Origin: JBDZUZ01 sp040255445
GTDB taxonomy: Bacteria > Planctomycetota > Phycisphaerae > Phycisphaerales > UBA1924
Direction: 5' to 3'
Length of the DNA stretch: 64,000 bases
Assembly (NCBI GenBank): GCA_040255445.1
Contig: JBDZUZ010000001.1
Span: forward strand, 34,466 to 98,465
In this document: piece after piece, positions 25,732-33,936 of the stretch
Numbering within the stretch: the stretch's first letter is position 1
Layout of the letters: every line of letters starts with the position of its first letter
Translations under genes and position numbers: made by a program
Notes under the pieces: model-generated
What the model saw: the letters and a program-made list of their open reading frames with translations, nothing else
Database searches by the model: none
What the model was told of the DNA's origin: nothing

Positions 25732-25761
25732 GCCCCCGCGGCCCGCCGCGGGGGCTTTTTC
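25732..25761 (+). terminator. Rho-independent terminator of lpdA
   Basis: A ten-base stem (GCCCCCGCGG / CCGCGGGGGC) with a CCCG loop is followed by TTTTT and then CGTAG. Confidence 0.9.
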
Positions 25762-25891
25762 GTAGTTCGTTGGGGTGAAAGGACTTGTGTGCGCATCGAT
25801 TCGTGGCAGAATCAGGCAGGGCACATCGCATAGAAGGATGGAGCCCACGCGGGATCGCCTGCCCACGGGCCGGACAGGACAGGGGAACACC

Positions 25892-26692
25892 ATGCAGATC
25901 ACACCCATCAGACTCTGTACCGCGGCGGGCCTCGCGATGCTGGCCGCCGCCTCGGCCGCGGCGGGCCAGCCCACCGCCGAGTACCTCGTGCAGCAGAGCG
26001 AGATCGCGGTGCTTACCGATGCCGACGGCGTGAGTGAATCCGCCGCGGCGACCGGCTTTGCGCCCTTCGTCGCCACCCTCGACCGCCAGGTGCCCTTCAC
26101 CATCGGCGGTGTCAGCGGCACCAACATCAGCGTCGCCTCGATCTCCTGCACCTTCGATCAGGAGCTGGGCGTGCGTGGCCGGGCGCGCCTCCAGAGCAAC
26201 GGCGGCGATGTGCCCGGCGCGGGCACGATCTTCGGCAACGCCGATGTGGTGATCGATTGCACCGTGCAGATCAACATCGAGACACCGTTCCGCGTGCGTG
26301 TCGACACGGAGGAGGCGGGCGGGAGCGCGGAGTTCGAGCGCATCGAGTTCTCCCTCGTGCGCTCCGACGGCCACGTTGTCGTGACATCCACGATGGCGCC
26401 GGACCTGCGCGAGTTCGATCGCCGCGGCATCCTGCCGCCGGGGACCTACCGCTTCGTCTACGACGCCTCGCTGACCTCGGCGATCGAGTCGTGCAACCGC
26501 GATGTCGATGTGCGCTTCGAGATCAACGATGAGTGCCCATCAGACTGGGACGAGTCCGGCGGCATCGACGGCGACGACATCGCCGCGTTCTTCACAGATT
26601 GGCAAACGGGCAACGCCGACATCGACCAGTCCGGCGGGACCGACGGCGACGACATCGCCTACTTCTTCGAACGCTGGCAGGTCGGCTGCTGA
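25892..26692 (+). CDS. Secreted protein of unknown fold with dockerin-like tail
   Basis: 266 residues with a signal peptide to AAA-GQP at about 24. The body (25-210) is beta-rich with two Cys (SISCTFDQ and VIDCTVQI) and no YxADG signature, so it is not a member of the tandem family. The tail is the two-Cys form: CPSDWDESGG, DIDQSGGTDGDD, end WQVGC. It is the last dockerin-tail gene in the window. The ATG at 25892 follows a weak AGGGGAACACC. Upstream in-frame starts would bury the signal peptide. Confidence 0.83.
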   Translation: MQITPIRLCTAAGLAMLAAASAAAGQPTAEYLVQQSEIAVLTDADGVSESAAATGFAPFVATLDRQVPFTIGGVSGTNISVASISCTFDQELGVRGRARLQSNGGDVPGAGTIFGNADVVIDCTVQINIETPFRVRVDTEEAGGSAEFERIEFSLVRSDGHVVVTSTMAPDLREFDRRGILPPGTYRFVYDASLTSAIESCNRDVDVRFEINDECPSDWDESGGIDGDDIAAFFTDWQTGNADIDQSGGTDGDDIAYFFERWQVGC

Positions 26693-26717
26693 GTCGCGCC
26701 ACAGGCCGGCTGCCGTG

Positions 26718-26749
26718 CCACAGGCTGGTTGCTTTGAACCAGCCTGTGG
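26718..26749. terminator. Hairpin between convergent genes, copy 1
   Basis: A 13-base perfect stem (CCACAGGCTGGTT / AACCAGCCTGTGG) with a 6-base loop and no T-tract. It could end transcripts from either side. Confidence 0.55.
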
Positions 26750-26792
26750 GGAACGGTACCCGACGCAGGTCGCTGCAATTGCCGCGCACAAC

Positions 26793-26824
26793 CCACAGGC
26801 TCGTGCAGAGCCACGAGCCTGTGG
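26793..26824. terminator. Hairpin between convergent genes, copy 2
   Basis: Stem CCACAGGCTCGTG / CACGAGCCTGTGG with a 6-base loop. It shares its CCACAGGCT arm with the hairpin at 26718, and a third partial arm (CCACAGGCCGGCT) lies at about 26700. It ends eight bases before the holA stop codon. Confidence 0.55.
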
Positions 26825-26831
26825 CACTCCC

Positions 26832-27830
26832 TCACCGTGACATCGTCATCTGCACGACCAGCCGCTCGAGCGTGCGTTCCGGATCGCCAAGCCCCGTCTT
26901 CTGGCGCACATCCGCCTCAACAGCGCGGCGGAAGACTTCGAGCGCAGCCCGCGGTTTGGTGCGCCGAGCGGTGTCCGTAATAGCCCGGGCGCTATCGCCC
27001 CAGAGCTTGAGCGACTTGCCGATATCCCCCGGGTTCGCCCCCGCCGCCATCGCGGCGGAGGCCGCGGCGGTCTTCCGCGCCAGGTCCACCAGCGCCCAAC
27101 TCACCAGCACCGTCGGTTCGCGAGACACGTCGAGCACGTAGCGCAGGTGCCCCAGCGCCTGCTCGGTGGTGCCCTGCGCGATCGTCGACTGGATGCCCCA
27201 GACCTTCTCCTCGCGCGAGAGGCCGACGAACTGCGCAACCAGCTCGGGCGTGATCGGGTTCCCCTCGCCCGCCGCGGCGGCGAGCTTGGCGACCTCGCTC
27301 GCCAGCCGCGACATGTCCGCGCCGATGCGGTCGACCAGGAGGTACGCCGCCTCGGGTTCGAGCGTCGCGTTCTGCCGGTCCCGCGCCACCTTCACACACC
27401 ACGCCGGCAGCTTGTCGGGCCCGAGCGGATCGCAGGAGACAAACCCGCCGACCGCCTCGATCGCCTTGTCCAGATTGCCCTTGTTCCACTTCGTCGACCG
27501 CAGCACCAGCGTCGCGCCGTCGCTGGGGGCCGCGGCGTAGCGCTCGACGAGCGGGCGGTTGCCCTCCTTCACGAACTGATCGGCGTTGTCGACGACGACG
27601 AGCTTGTGCGAGGCCATCAGCCCGAAGCTGCGGCACTCATCAAGGATGTCCGCCGCGGATGTCGCCTCACCATCGAACCGCACAACATCGACCTCGCCCC
27701 TGGCCTTGACGAGCATGTCGCGGAGCCGGTTGGTGTACCCCTCGCGCATGTAGGCATCGGCGCCGATGAGGGCGACGATGCGGTCGTCGGCGGAGAGGGC
27801 GTGGGCGGAAGTGGCGGCGCGTTTGGCCAT
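26832..27830 (-). CDS. holA: DNA polymerase III subunit delta
   Basis: A 332-residue clamp-loader subunit that opens the beta sliding clamp. The N-terminal AAA-like domain starts with IVALIGADAYMREGYTNRL and contains LVVVDNADQFVKEGNRPLVERY, the delta-family equivalent of the region without a functional P-loop. The C-terminal helical domain carries LVDRIGADMSRLASEVAKLA and the closing helices. Length and order fit HolA, though identity to model proteins is modest. The ATG at 27830 begins MAKRAATS. The longer open frame runs into a purine-rich repeat and is rejected. It is convergent with the last dockerin-tail gene. Confidence 0.85.
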   Translation of the reverse strand: MAKRAATSAHALSADDRIVALIGADAYMREGYTNRLRDMLVKARGEVDVVRFDGEATSAADILDECRSFGLMASHKLVVVDNADQFVKEGNRPLVERYAAAPSDGATLVLRSTKWNKGNLDKAIEAVGGFVSCDPLGPDKLPAWCVKVARDRQNATLEPEAAYLLVDRIGADMSRLASEVAKLAAAAGEGNPITPELVAQFVGLSREEKVWGIQSTIAQGTTEQALGHLRYVLDVSREPTVLVSWALVDLARKTAAASAAMAAGANPGDIGKSLKLWGDSARAITDTARRTKPRAALEVFRRAVEADVRQKTGLGDPERTLERLVVQMTMSR

Positions 27831-27842
27831 GGGGGGAATGTA

Positions 27843-27911
27843 GGGACGAAGGGACAGAGGGACAAAGGGACAGAGGGGAAGGCAGGGAGGCACGAAGGCA
27901 CGAAGTGGGGG
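27843..27911. repeat. Purine-rich short tandem repeat upstream of holA
   Basis: Imperfect units of GGGACAGA/GGGACAAA and then GGCACGAA repeat over about 70 bases between the two leftward genes. This leaves no obvious place for a normal promoter for holA except within or beyond the repeat. Confidence 0.75.
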
Positions 27912-27924
27912 AGACAAAGCGACT

Positions 27925-28548
27925 TCAGCGGCGGAGGCGGCGCAGGAGTGGGAGGGCGAGCAGCACGATCGTTGCCGGCGCCGGCACGACCGCGATCGTG
28001 ATGGAGTCGAGCCGGTACGCCGCGGATTCGGGGCCGTTGGCGTTGATGGTCCACTGCATCGTGACCGGGTTGGGGAAGGTGAAGGTGCCGGCCGCCGCGG
28101 TGATGTCGGTGGAGGCGAGTGGGCCGGCGGCGGTTGTGACGGTGAAGGTCATCGCCTGTGGACCCGTGAGTCCGGGTATTAGGATGGGGATCGGGTCGAT
28201 CGCGGCCGGCGATGAGGTCAGGGCGAATGTGTCGAAGAGCGCGGTGTCGGCAAGCACGAAGTACGGCGTTGCTGGAGAAAGGTCGCCGAGGATGACGAGT
28301 CCGAACGAACCGACCTCCATGGTCGCCGTCGAGAGGTCGATCGGGTAGGCGCGGCGGTCGGCGCCGGGGGTGTAGATCGACGAGTCAACCTGGAAGCGCA
28401 GGTGCACCGGATCGCCGGGCTGCACGGTGCTGTGCGAAGCACCGAGCGAGTTGGAGATGACGCTGCCGCGGATGTCGACGCGGACGAGATCAGCGCGTGC
28501 AGCACCGGTCAGCCCGAGGCTTGCGATACAGAGAGCGAGCGTGCGCAC
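27925..28548 (-). CDS. Secreted protein with PEP-CTERM-like tail (paralogue A)
   Basis: 207 residues with a signal peptide to ARA-DLV at about 20. A beta-rich body has VDIRGSVISNSLGASHSTVQPGD-type strands and a YPIDLSTATMEVG block, both matched in the next gene. The C-terminus is VPAPATIVLLALPLL followed by RRLRR. This is the tripartite arrangement of PEP-CTERM sorting tails: a Pro-containing motif, a hydrophobic stretch, then basic residues. Such tails are normally removed by an exosortase, and none is seen here. GTG start at 28548 with GAGGAGTACGCC upstream. Confidence 0.8.
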   Translation of the reverse strand: MRTLALCIASLGLTGAARADLVRVDIRGSVISNSLGASHSTVQPGDPVHLRFQVDSSIYTPGADRRAYPIDLSTATMEVGSFGLVILGDLSPATPYFVLADTALFDTFALTSSPAAIDPIPILIPGLTGPQAMTFTVTTAAGPLASTDITAAAGTFTFPNPVTMQWTINANGPESAAYRLDSITIAVVPAPATIVLLALPLLRRLRR

Positions 28549-28579
28549 GGCGTACTCCTCTGGAAGAGAGTTACGTCGA

Positions 28580-29227
28580 TCAGCGATGGCGCCGGCGGCG
28601 GATGAGGAACAGCGGCGCTACGAGCAGCGTTGCCGGCGCGGGGATCACCTCGATTGTCATGGTTTCGTAGGTGTAGAGCGCGCCGGGGTTGCCGAAGCGG
28701 CCGATGGTCCAGTTGAACAGCGAGATGCCGGTGAAGTCGTAATCCCCAGCGGCGTCGGCGATGTCGAGCGATGGGATCGTGGTGTCGGGGTACGAGACCA
28801 GGAAATCGAACTCGTGGTCGGCGGTGAGGCCGGGGATGTTCACCGTGATCGGTTGCGGGACATCGATGTTGCGTGAGATGAAGAAGCCGTCGACGGCGGG
28901 GTCGTTGTTGCGGAGGATGAAGTACGCGGGGCCGAAGGGCTGGGGGTCGGCGATGCTCACGGCGGCGCCGCCGACGGTCATGGAGAACGTGGCCAGGTCG
29001 ATGGCGTAGCCGCGGGTAGGGAAGCCGGGGCTGTCGACGAAGTTGTTGGTATCGACGCGGAAAGTCGTCACCACCGGGTCGTTGGTCTGGACGACCTGAT
29101 GCGAGCCGCGGATGACGTTGGACTCGACCACGCCGCGGATCGTGACCTCGACCGGGGCGGCGAGGGTGGTGAGCGCGGGCGCGGTGAGTGCGGCGGCGGC
29201 CGCGACGGCGACGATTCGGTTGGTCAT
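28580..29227 (-). CDS. Secreted protein with PEP-CTERM-like tail (paralogue B)
   Basis: 215 residues with a signal peptide to LAA-PVE at about 24. It matches the next gene leftward over its length (TIRGVVESNVIRGSHQVVQT, YAIDLATFSMTVGG, YFILRNND) and has the same kind of end, IPAPATLLVAPLFLI then RRRRHR. The two genes are 31 bases apart and probably form an operon. No enzymatic motif is visible. AAGGGAGAGGCAC precedes the ATG. Confidence 0.82.
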   Translation of the reverse strand: MTNRIVAVAAAAALTAPALTTLAAPVEVTIRGVVESNVIRGSHQVVQTNDPVVTTFRVDTNNFVDSPGFPTRGYAIDLATFSMTVGGAAVSIADPQPFGPAYFILRNNDPAVDGFFISRNIDVPQPITVNIPGLTADHEFDFLVSYPDTTIPSLDIADAAGDYDFTGISLFNWTIGRFGNPGALYTYETMTIEVIPAPATLLVAPLFLIRRRRHR

Positions 29228-29556
29228 GTGCCTCTCCCTTGTGCCCGCCGCGGCGGTGCGGCGGGGTGCTCCGAGACTAGCGAAACCGTCGGGTGGGATG
29301 AAGGGGATTTCAGACCTTGCAGCGATAATCAGCGCCGCGGCAAGGGCGCTTCTATGAATGGTCGTTCATGTCTTGTTTGTACGGCCGGCGTGATCCGGAG
29401 CCGTGCGAGGGGCGTAGTCGTGGGACGCATCCGGCGCGGTTGTAAGGCCGAAGTCCGGCCTACCGGGATTTGAGATCGCGGGTGTGATCGCCGGGGGCCA
29501 TCGTGACGGGGGTTCGTGGGGTCGTGGTGGGGTCGTCGTGGGCCGGAGGATGTGTG
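29228..29556. other. Divergent intergenic region before the RND efflux operon
   Basis: About 330 bases serve the leftward PEP-CTERM-like pair and the rightward efflux genes. The only clear element is the dyad at 29354-29369. No promoter was assigned with confidence and no gene is present. Confidence 0.6.
29354..29369. promoter_or_regulatory. Possible TetR-type operator
   Basis: ATGAATGGTCGTTCAT is a dyad with five-base outer arms (ATGAA / TTCAT) and an inner G/C match. It resembles operators of TetR-family repressors of efflux pumps. It lies about 190 bases before the adaptor start. No regulator gene is adjacent. Confidence 0.4.
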
Positions 29557-30762
29557 ATGCGCGGGAACCGCGATGGCCGGGAACTGATTGAAACTGGTGG
29601 CAGGAAGGCGCGGCGGATGGGCCGCGTGCTCGCGGCTTTGGCCCTGTCGGCGGCGGTCGCGGCGGGGGTGCCCGCGTGCGGCGAGGGCGCGGCGGCCGCG
29701 GCGCCGAAGGAGGAGGCGCCGCCGATCAAGGTCACCGCGGTGACAGCACAGGTGCGGGACGTGCCGCGGGTGGTGCGGTCGGTGGGGAGCATCGCGGCGA
29801 TCGACCGGGTGACCATCGCGCCGGAGATCGATGGAATGGTCGTGGAGGTGCCTTTCACCGAGGGTGCTGCCGTCGAAGTCGGCGATGTGCTGGTGCGGCT
29901 GGATGATGCGATCGCGGCATCCGAGGCGGAGTCGGCGCGGGCCGTGCGGGATCGCGCGAAGCTGCGGCTGACGAGCCTGCAGGAGGCGCGGTCGGCGGGC
30001 GGGGCGAGCACATTCGAGATCGATGATGCGAAGGTCGCGCTCGCGGAGGCCGAGGCGCTGTACCAGCAGCGGCGGCTGCGGCTGGAGGATCATGTGGTCC
30101 GCGCGCCGTTCGACGGCCGCGTCGGTCGGCGGCTGGTGAGCCCGGGCGCGGTGCTGTCGTCGGGCGATGCGGTGACGACGCTGACCGCGGTCGATCCGGT
30201 CGATGTGGTGTTCAATCTTCCGGCGGTGGAGCTCGGACGGCTCGAGGAGGGGCAGGAGGTTGTGGTGAGCTCGCGGGCGTTCGGGGAGGAGACCTTCGAG
30301 GGCGGGGTGACGGTGATTGGTCCGACGCTGGATGAGCGGACGCGGACGGTGCCGGTGGTGGCGCGGATCGGGAATCCCGAGGGGCGCCTGCGGCCGGGGC
30401 TGTTCGTCGATGTGCGGGTGACCGTGGGCGCGCTGCGTTCGGCGGTGGTGGTGCCGGAGACGGCGGTGCGGGTGGAGGGTAACCGCGCGGAGGTTGCGGT
30501 CATCGAGGAGGGCGCGGCGGTGCGGCGGCGCGTCGAGATCGGGCAGCGGCTGCCGGGCCTCGCGGTCATTGTTGATGGCTTGTCCGGCGGCGAGGTGGTG
30601 GTGACGTCGAACCTGAACAAGGTTCCCGATGGGGCGCGGGTCGAGGCCGGAGCGGATGAACTGGCCGCGCGGCTGGGGATCGAGTGGGAGCGCGACGGGC
30701 GCGAGGACGTGGCGGAGACAGACGGTGCTGAGCCTGCCGGATCCGAGCGGGCCGGGGGCTGA
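29557..30762 (+). CDS. RND efflux pump periplasmic adaptor (membrane fusion protein)
   Basis: 401 residues that link an inner-membrane RND pump to an outer-membrane channel. A basic N-terminus and a hydrophobic stretch lead to VPACGEG, a possible lipidation Cys. The biotinyl-lipoyl-like strand is VTIAPEIDGMVVEVPFTEGA near 90-110, with its second half VRAPFDGRVGRRLVSPGA near 185. They are separated by a short helical hairpin (about 125-175). Beta-barrel and membrane-proximal domains follow. The ATG at 29557 has GGAGG six bases upstream, and an ATG 18 codons earlier has none. The pump gene begins three bases after its stop. Confidence 0.92.
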   Translation: MRGNRDGRELIETGGRKARRMGRVLAALALSAAVAAGVPACGEGAAAAAPKEEAPPIKVTAVTAQVRDVPRVVRSVGSIAAIDRVTIAPEIDGMVVEVPFTEGAAVEVGDVLVRLDDAIAASEAESARAVRDRAKLRLTSLQEARSAGGASTFEIDDAKVALAEAEALYQQRRLRLEDHVVRAPFDGRVGRRLVSPGAVLSSGDAVTTLTAVDPVDVVFNLPAVELGRLEEGQEVVVSSRAFGEETFEGGVTVIGPTLDERTRTVPVVARIGNPEGRLRPGLFVDVRVTVGALRSAVVVPETAVRVEGNRAEVAVIEEGAAVRRRVEIGQRLPGLAVIVDGLSGGEVVVTSNLNKVPDGARVEAGADELAARLGIEWERDGREDVAETDGAEPAGSERAGG

Positions 30763-30765
30763 TGC

Positions 30766-33700
30766 GTGTTCCTTACTGATACGAGCGTGAAGCGGCCGGT
30801 GCTGGCGACGGTCGCGAGCCTGGTGCTAGTGGTGCTGGGGCTGGCGTCGGCGGGGCGGCTGGAGGTGCGGCAGTACCCGGACGTCGACCCGCCGGTGGTG
30901 TCGATCTCGACGACCTACCGCGGCGCACCGCCGGAGGTCGTCGATGCGGATATCACCAAGCGGATCATCGATCAGCTCAGCGGCGTCGAGGGGATTCGGC
31001 TGATCGATGCGACCAGCAGCGAGGCGTCGAGCAATATCGATGTGGAGTTCGAGCTGTCGCGCGATCTTGACCTGGCGGCGGCGGATGTCCGCGACCGGGT
31101 GGCGCGGGTGCGGAGCCAGCTGCCCGATGGGATCGATGATCCGGTGGTGAGCAAGGCGAGCGCGGACTCGCAGCCGATCATGTGGATCTCGCTGACGAGC
31201 GAGACATGGGACCGATTGCAACTGACGGATTACGCGGACCGCGTGCTGGCGGAGAACCTCGCGATCGTTGATGGTGTTGCGTCGATCCGGATCGGCGGGG
31301 AGCGACGGCAGGCGGTGCGGATCTGGCTGAATCCTGAAGAGATGGCGGCGCGGGCGATCACGGTGCCCGACATCGTGTCGCGGCTGCGGGCGGAGAATGT
31401 CGAGGTACCCGCGGGCCGGCTGGAGAGCAAGGCGCGGGAGTTCTCGCTGCGGATCACCTCGCGGCTGTCGACGCCGGAGGAGTTCCGGGACCTGGTGATC
31501 CGCGATGACGGCGGGGCGCGGGTGCGGCTGGGTGATATCGCCCGGATCGAGCTCGGCGCGGAGGAGGAGCGGAACTACTTCCTGGTGAACGGCAAGGCGG
31601 CGGTGGGGCTGGGGATCATCCGCCAGAGCGATGCCAACACCGTCGAGGTGGCGGAGAACGTGAAGCGCGAGCTGGCGCGGCTGGAGCCGACCTTCCCCGA
31701 GGCGGTGACGCTGAGTATGTCCTTCGACTCGTCGCTCTTCATCAAGGCGTCGATCCGCGAGGTGGTGGTGAGCCTGACGATCGCGATCGGGCTCGTGGTG
31801 GCGGTGATTCTGGTGTTCACCGGTTCGGTGCGGGCATCGCTGCTGCCGATCGTCTCGATCCCGGTGGCGCTGACGGCGACGATGACGGTGCTCTACGCGC
31901 TGGGGTTCTCGATCAATGTGCTCACGCTGCTGGCGGGCGTGCTGGCCATCGGGCTCCTGGTCGATGATGCGATCGTGGTGCTCGAGAACATCGAGCGGCG
32001 GATCCGCGGCGGGGAGTCCCCGCTGGAGGCGGCCTTCAAGGGATCGCGGCAGGTGGGCTTTGCGGTGATCGCGACCACGGTGGTGCTGGTAGCGGTGTTC
32101 GTGCCGATCGCGTTCCTGACCGGGCGTGTCGGCCGGTTGTTCACGGAGTTCGCGATCACGATCGCGGTATCGGTGGCGTTCTCGAGCTTCGTCGCTCTCA
32201 CGCTGGGGCCGGTGATCTGCGCGAAGGTGCTGAAGGCGGGGAAGAAGAAGGACGGGACGGGCGGGAAGAAGCGGAAGGGCCCGGTGGGGCGTGCGCTCGC
32301 GGCGGTGTCGGCGCTCTACGCAAGGGCCGTGGGGTGGTCGATCGCAGCGCGCTGGGTTTTCCCGGTCGTGACGGCTGGTGTGGTGGCGTACGCGGGCTGG
32401 TTGCTGGTGCGGCTGCCGGGCGAGGTCGCCCCGACGGAGGATCAGGGTTCGTTCCTAATCTTCATCGAGTCGCCGGAGGGCGCATCAATCGAGTACACGG
32501 CATCGCAGGTCGACCGCGTGCTGGAGGAGATCCGGGCGTACGACCCGGAAGAGGAGATCGTGAACCGGACGATCTCGATCGTTCCGGGGTTCGGCGGCGG
32601 CGGGCGGTCGGTCAGCCGCGGCGTGGTGATCGCGCGGATGCCGGACTGGTCGGAGCGGGATGTGTCGCAGCAGCAGGCGGTGCGGGACCTGTTCCCGCGG
32701 CTGGCAGCGCTGCCGGGCGCGGTGGTCTTCCCGGTGAACCGGCCGAGCCTGGGTGTGCGCTCGGCGACGCAGCCGGTGCAGGTTGCGGTGGGCGGGCCGG
32801 ATTTCGAATCGGCGCAGCGGTGGAGTCAGGAGCTCTTCGATGCGGCGAAGGGCGATCCGGCGATCATGAACCTCAAGAGCGACTACGACCCGACGCAGCC
32901 GCGGATCACGGTGAACGTGGACCGGGCGAAGGCGTCGAATGTCGGTGTGGATATCTCGGACATCGGCGTTGCGCTGCAGACGTTCTTCGGCGGGCTGGAG
33001 GTGACGGATTACTTCGATCGCGGCGAGCTGTACGAGGTGATCCTGCGGGCCGATGCGCCGGATCGTTCGGGGCCGGCGGACTTTGAGAAGGTGTACCTGC
33101 GGGGATCGTCGGGTGTGGGGGCTGGCGGGGGCGACGGACCGGGCGCCCTGGTGCCGCTGAGCAATCTGATCACGCTGGAGGAAACGGGCGTGGTGCGTGA
33201 GCTCAAGCGGATAAACCGGCTGCCGTCAGTGCAGCTGACGGCGTCGGTCGCGCCGGACAGTTCGCTCGGCGATGCGCTTGACATGGTGCAGGAGCGGGCG
33301 GCGGCGATCCTGCCGGACCGGGCGCAGCTCAACTTTCTGGGGCCGTCGCTCGAGTACATCGAGTCGAGCGCGACGCTCTATGTCACCTTCGGGCTTGCGC
33401 TGGTGCTGGTGTACCTGGTCCTGGCGGCGCAGTTCGAGAGCTTCGCGGATCCGGTGACGATCCTGATCACCGTGCCGCTGGCCGCGGCGGGCGGGCTGAC
33501 GGCGATCTGGGCGAGCGGCGATTCGCTCAACATCTACACGCAGATCGGTCTGGTGATGATGATCGGTCTGACGGCCAAGAACGGGATTCTGATGGTGGAG
33601 TTCGCGAACCAGTTGCGGCGCGAGGGAAAGGAGCTTCGCGAAGCGGCGGTGGAGGCGTCGGTGATCCGTCTTCGGCCGATCCTGATGACGGCGATCTCGA

Positions 33701-33930
33701 CGATCCTGGGCGCGGTGCCGCTGGTGCTGGCGAGCGGGGCCGGCGCGGAGGGTCGCCGGGCGATCGGCTGGGTCGTGGTGGGCGGGATGTCGTTCTCGGC
33801 GCTCTTGACGCTGTTCATTACACCGGCGGTGTACGTGATTCTGGGTCGCTTGACCGACCCGGCGCATTCGGCGGAGGCGAAGCTGGCGGAGGCGGGTGTG
33901 GTGACGCGGGAGGGCGCGGTCGCGGGGTGA
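30766..33930 (+). CDS. RND family efflux pump (AcrB/MexB-like HAE1 transporter)
   Basis: A 1054-residue proton-driven drug or lipid exporter in the inner membrane. It has the expected twelve membrane segments, one at about 10-30 and two blocks at 335-540 and 860-1030, with two large periplasmic loops. The proton relay is present: Asp400 and Asp401 in LLVDDAIVV and Lys938 in GLTAKNGILMVEF. The length equals that of AcrB-type pumps. GTG start. A charged linker (AGKKKDGTGGKKRKG) lies in the central cytosolic loop. No outer-membrane TolC-like gene follows; the next gene is on the other strand. Confidence 0.95.
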   Translation: MFLTDTSVKRPVLATVASLVLVVLGLASAGRLEVRQYPDVDPPVVSISTTYRGAPPEVVDADITKRIIDQLSGVEGIRLIDATSSEASSNIDVEFELSRDLDLAAADVRDRVARVRSQLPDGIDDPVVSKASADSQPIMWISLTSETWDRLQLTDYADRVLAENLAIVDGVASIRIGGERRQAVRIWLNPEEMAARAITVPDIVSRLRAENVEVPAGRLESKAREFSLRITSRLSTPEEFRDLVIRDDGGARVRLGDIARIELGAEEERNYFLVNGKAAVGLGIIRQSDANTVEVAENVKRELARLEPTFPEAVTLSMSFDSSLFIKASIREVVVSLTIAIGLVVAVILVFTGSVRASLLPIVSIPVALTATMTVLYALGFSINVLTLLAGVLAIGLLVDDAIVVLENIERRIRGGESPLEAAFKGSRQVGFAVIATTVVLVAVFVPIAFLTGRVGRLFTEFAITIAVSVAFSSFVALTLGPVICAKVLKAGKKKDGTGGKKRKGPVGRALAAVSALYARAVGWSIAARWVFPVVTAGVVAYAGWLLVRLPGEVAPTEDQGSFLIFIESPEGASIEYTASQVDRVLEEIRAYDPEEEIVNRTISIVPGFGGGGRSVSRGVVIARMPDWSERDVSQQQAVRDLFPRLAALPGAVVFPVNRPSLGVRSATQPVQVAVGGPDFESAQRWSQELFDAAKGDPAIMNLKSDYDPTQPRITVNVDRAKASNVGVDISDIGVALQTFFGGLEVTDYFDRGELYEVILRADAPDRSGPADFEKVYLRGSSGVGAGGGDGPGALVPLSNLITLEETGVVRELKRINRLPSVQLTASVAPDSSLGDALDMVQERAAAILPDRAQLNFLGPSLEYIESSATLYVTFGLALVLVYLVLAAQFESFADPVTILITVPLAAAGGLTAIWASGDSLNIYTQIGLVMMIGLTAKNGILMVEFANQLRREGKELREAAVEASVIRLRPILMTAISTILGAVPLVLASGAGAEGRRAIGWVVVGGMSFSALLTLFITPAVYVILGRLTDPAHSAEAKLAEAGVVTREGAVAG

Positions 33931-33936
33931 GCGTGA

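Noticed and set aside
2736..26692. Cohesin or scaffoldin gene within the cluster
   Set aside because: All genes were examined and none has cohesin-like repeats. The only repeated folds are HAF, PKD and the propeller-like blocks.
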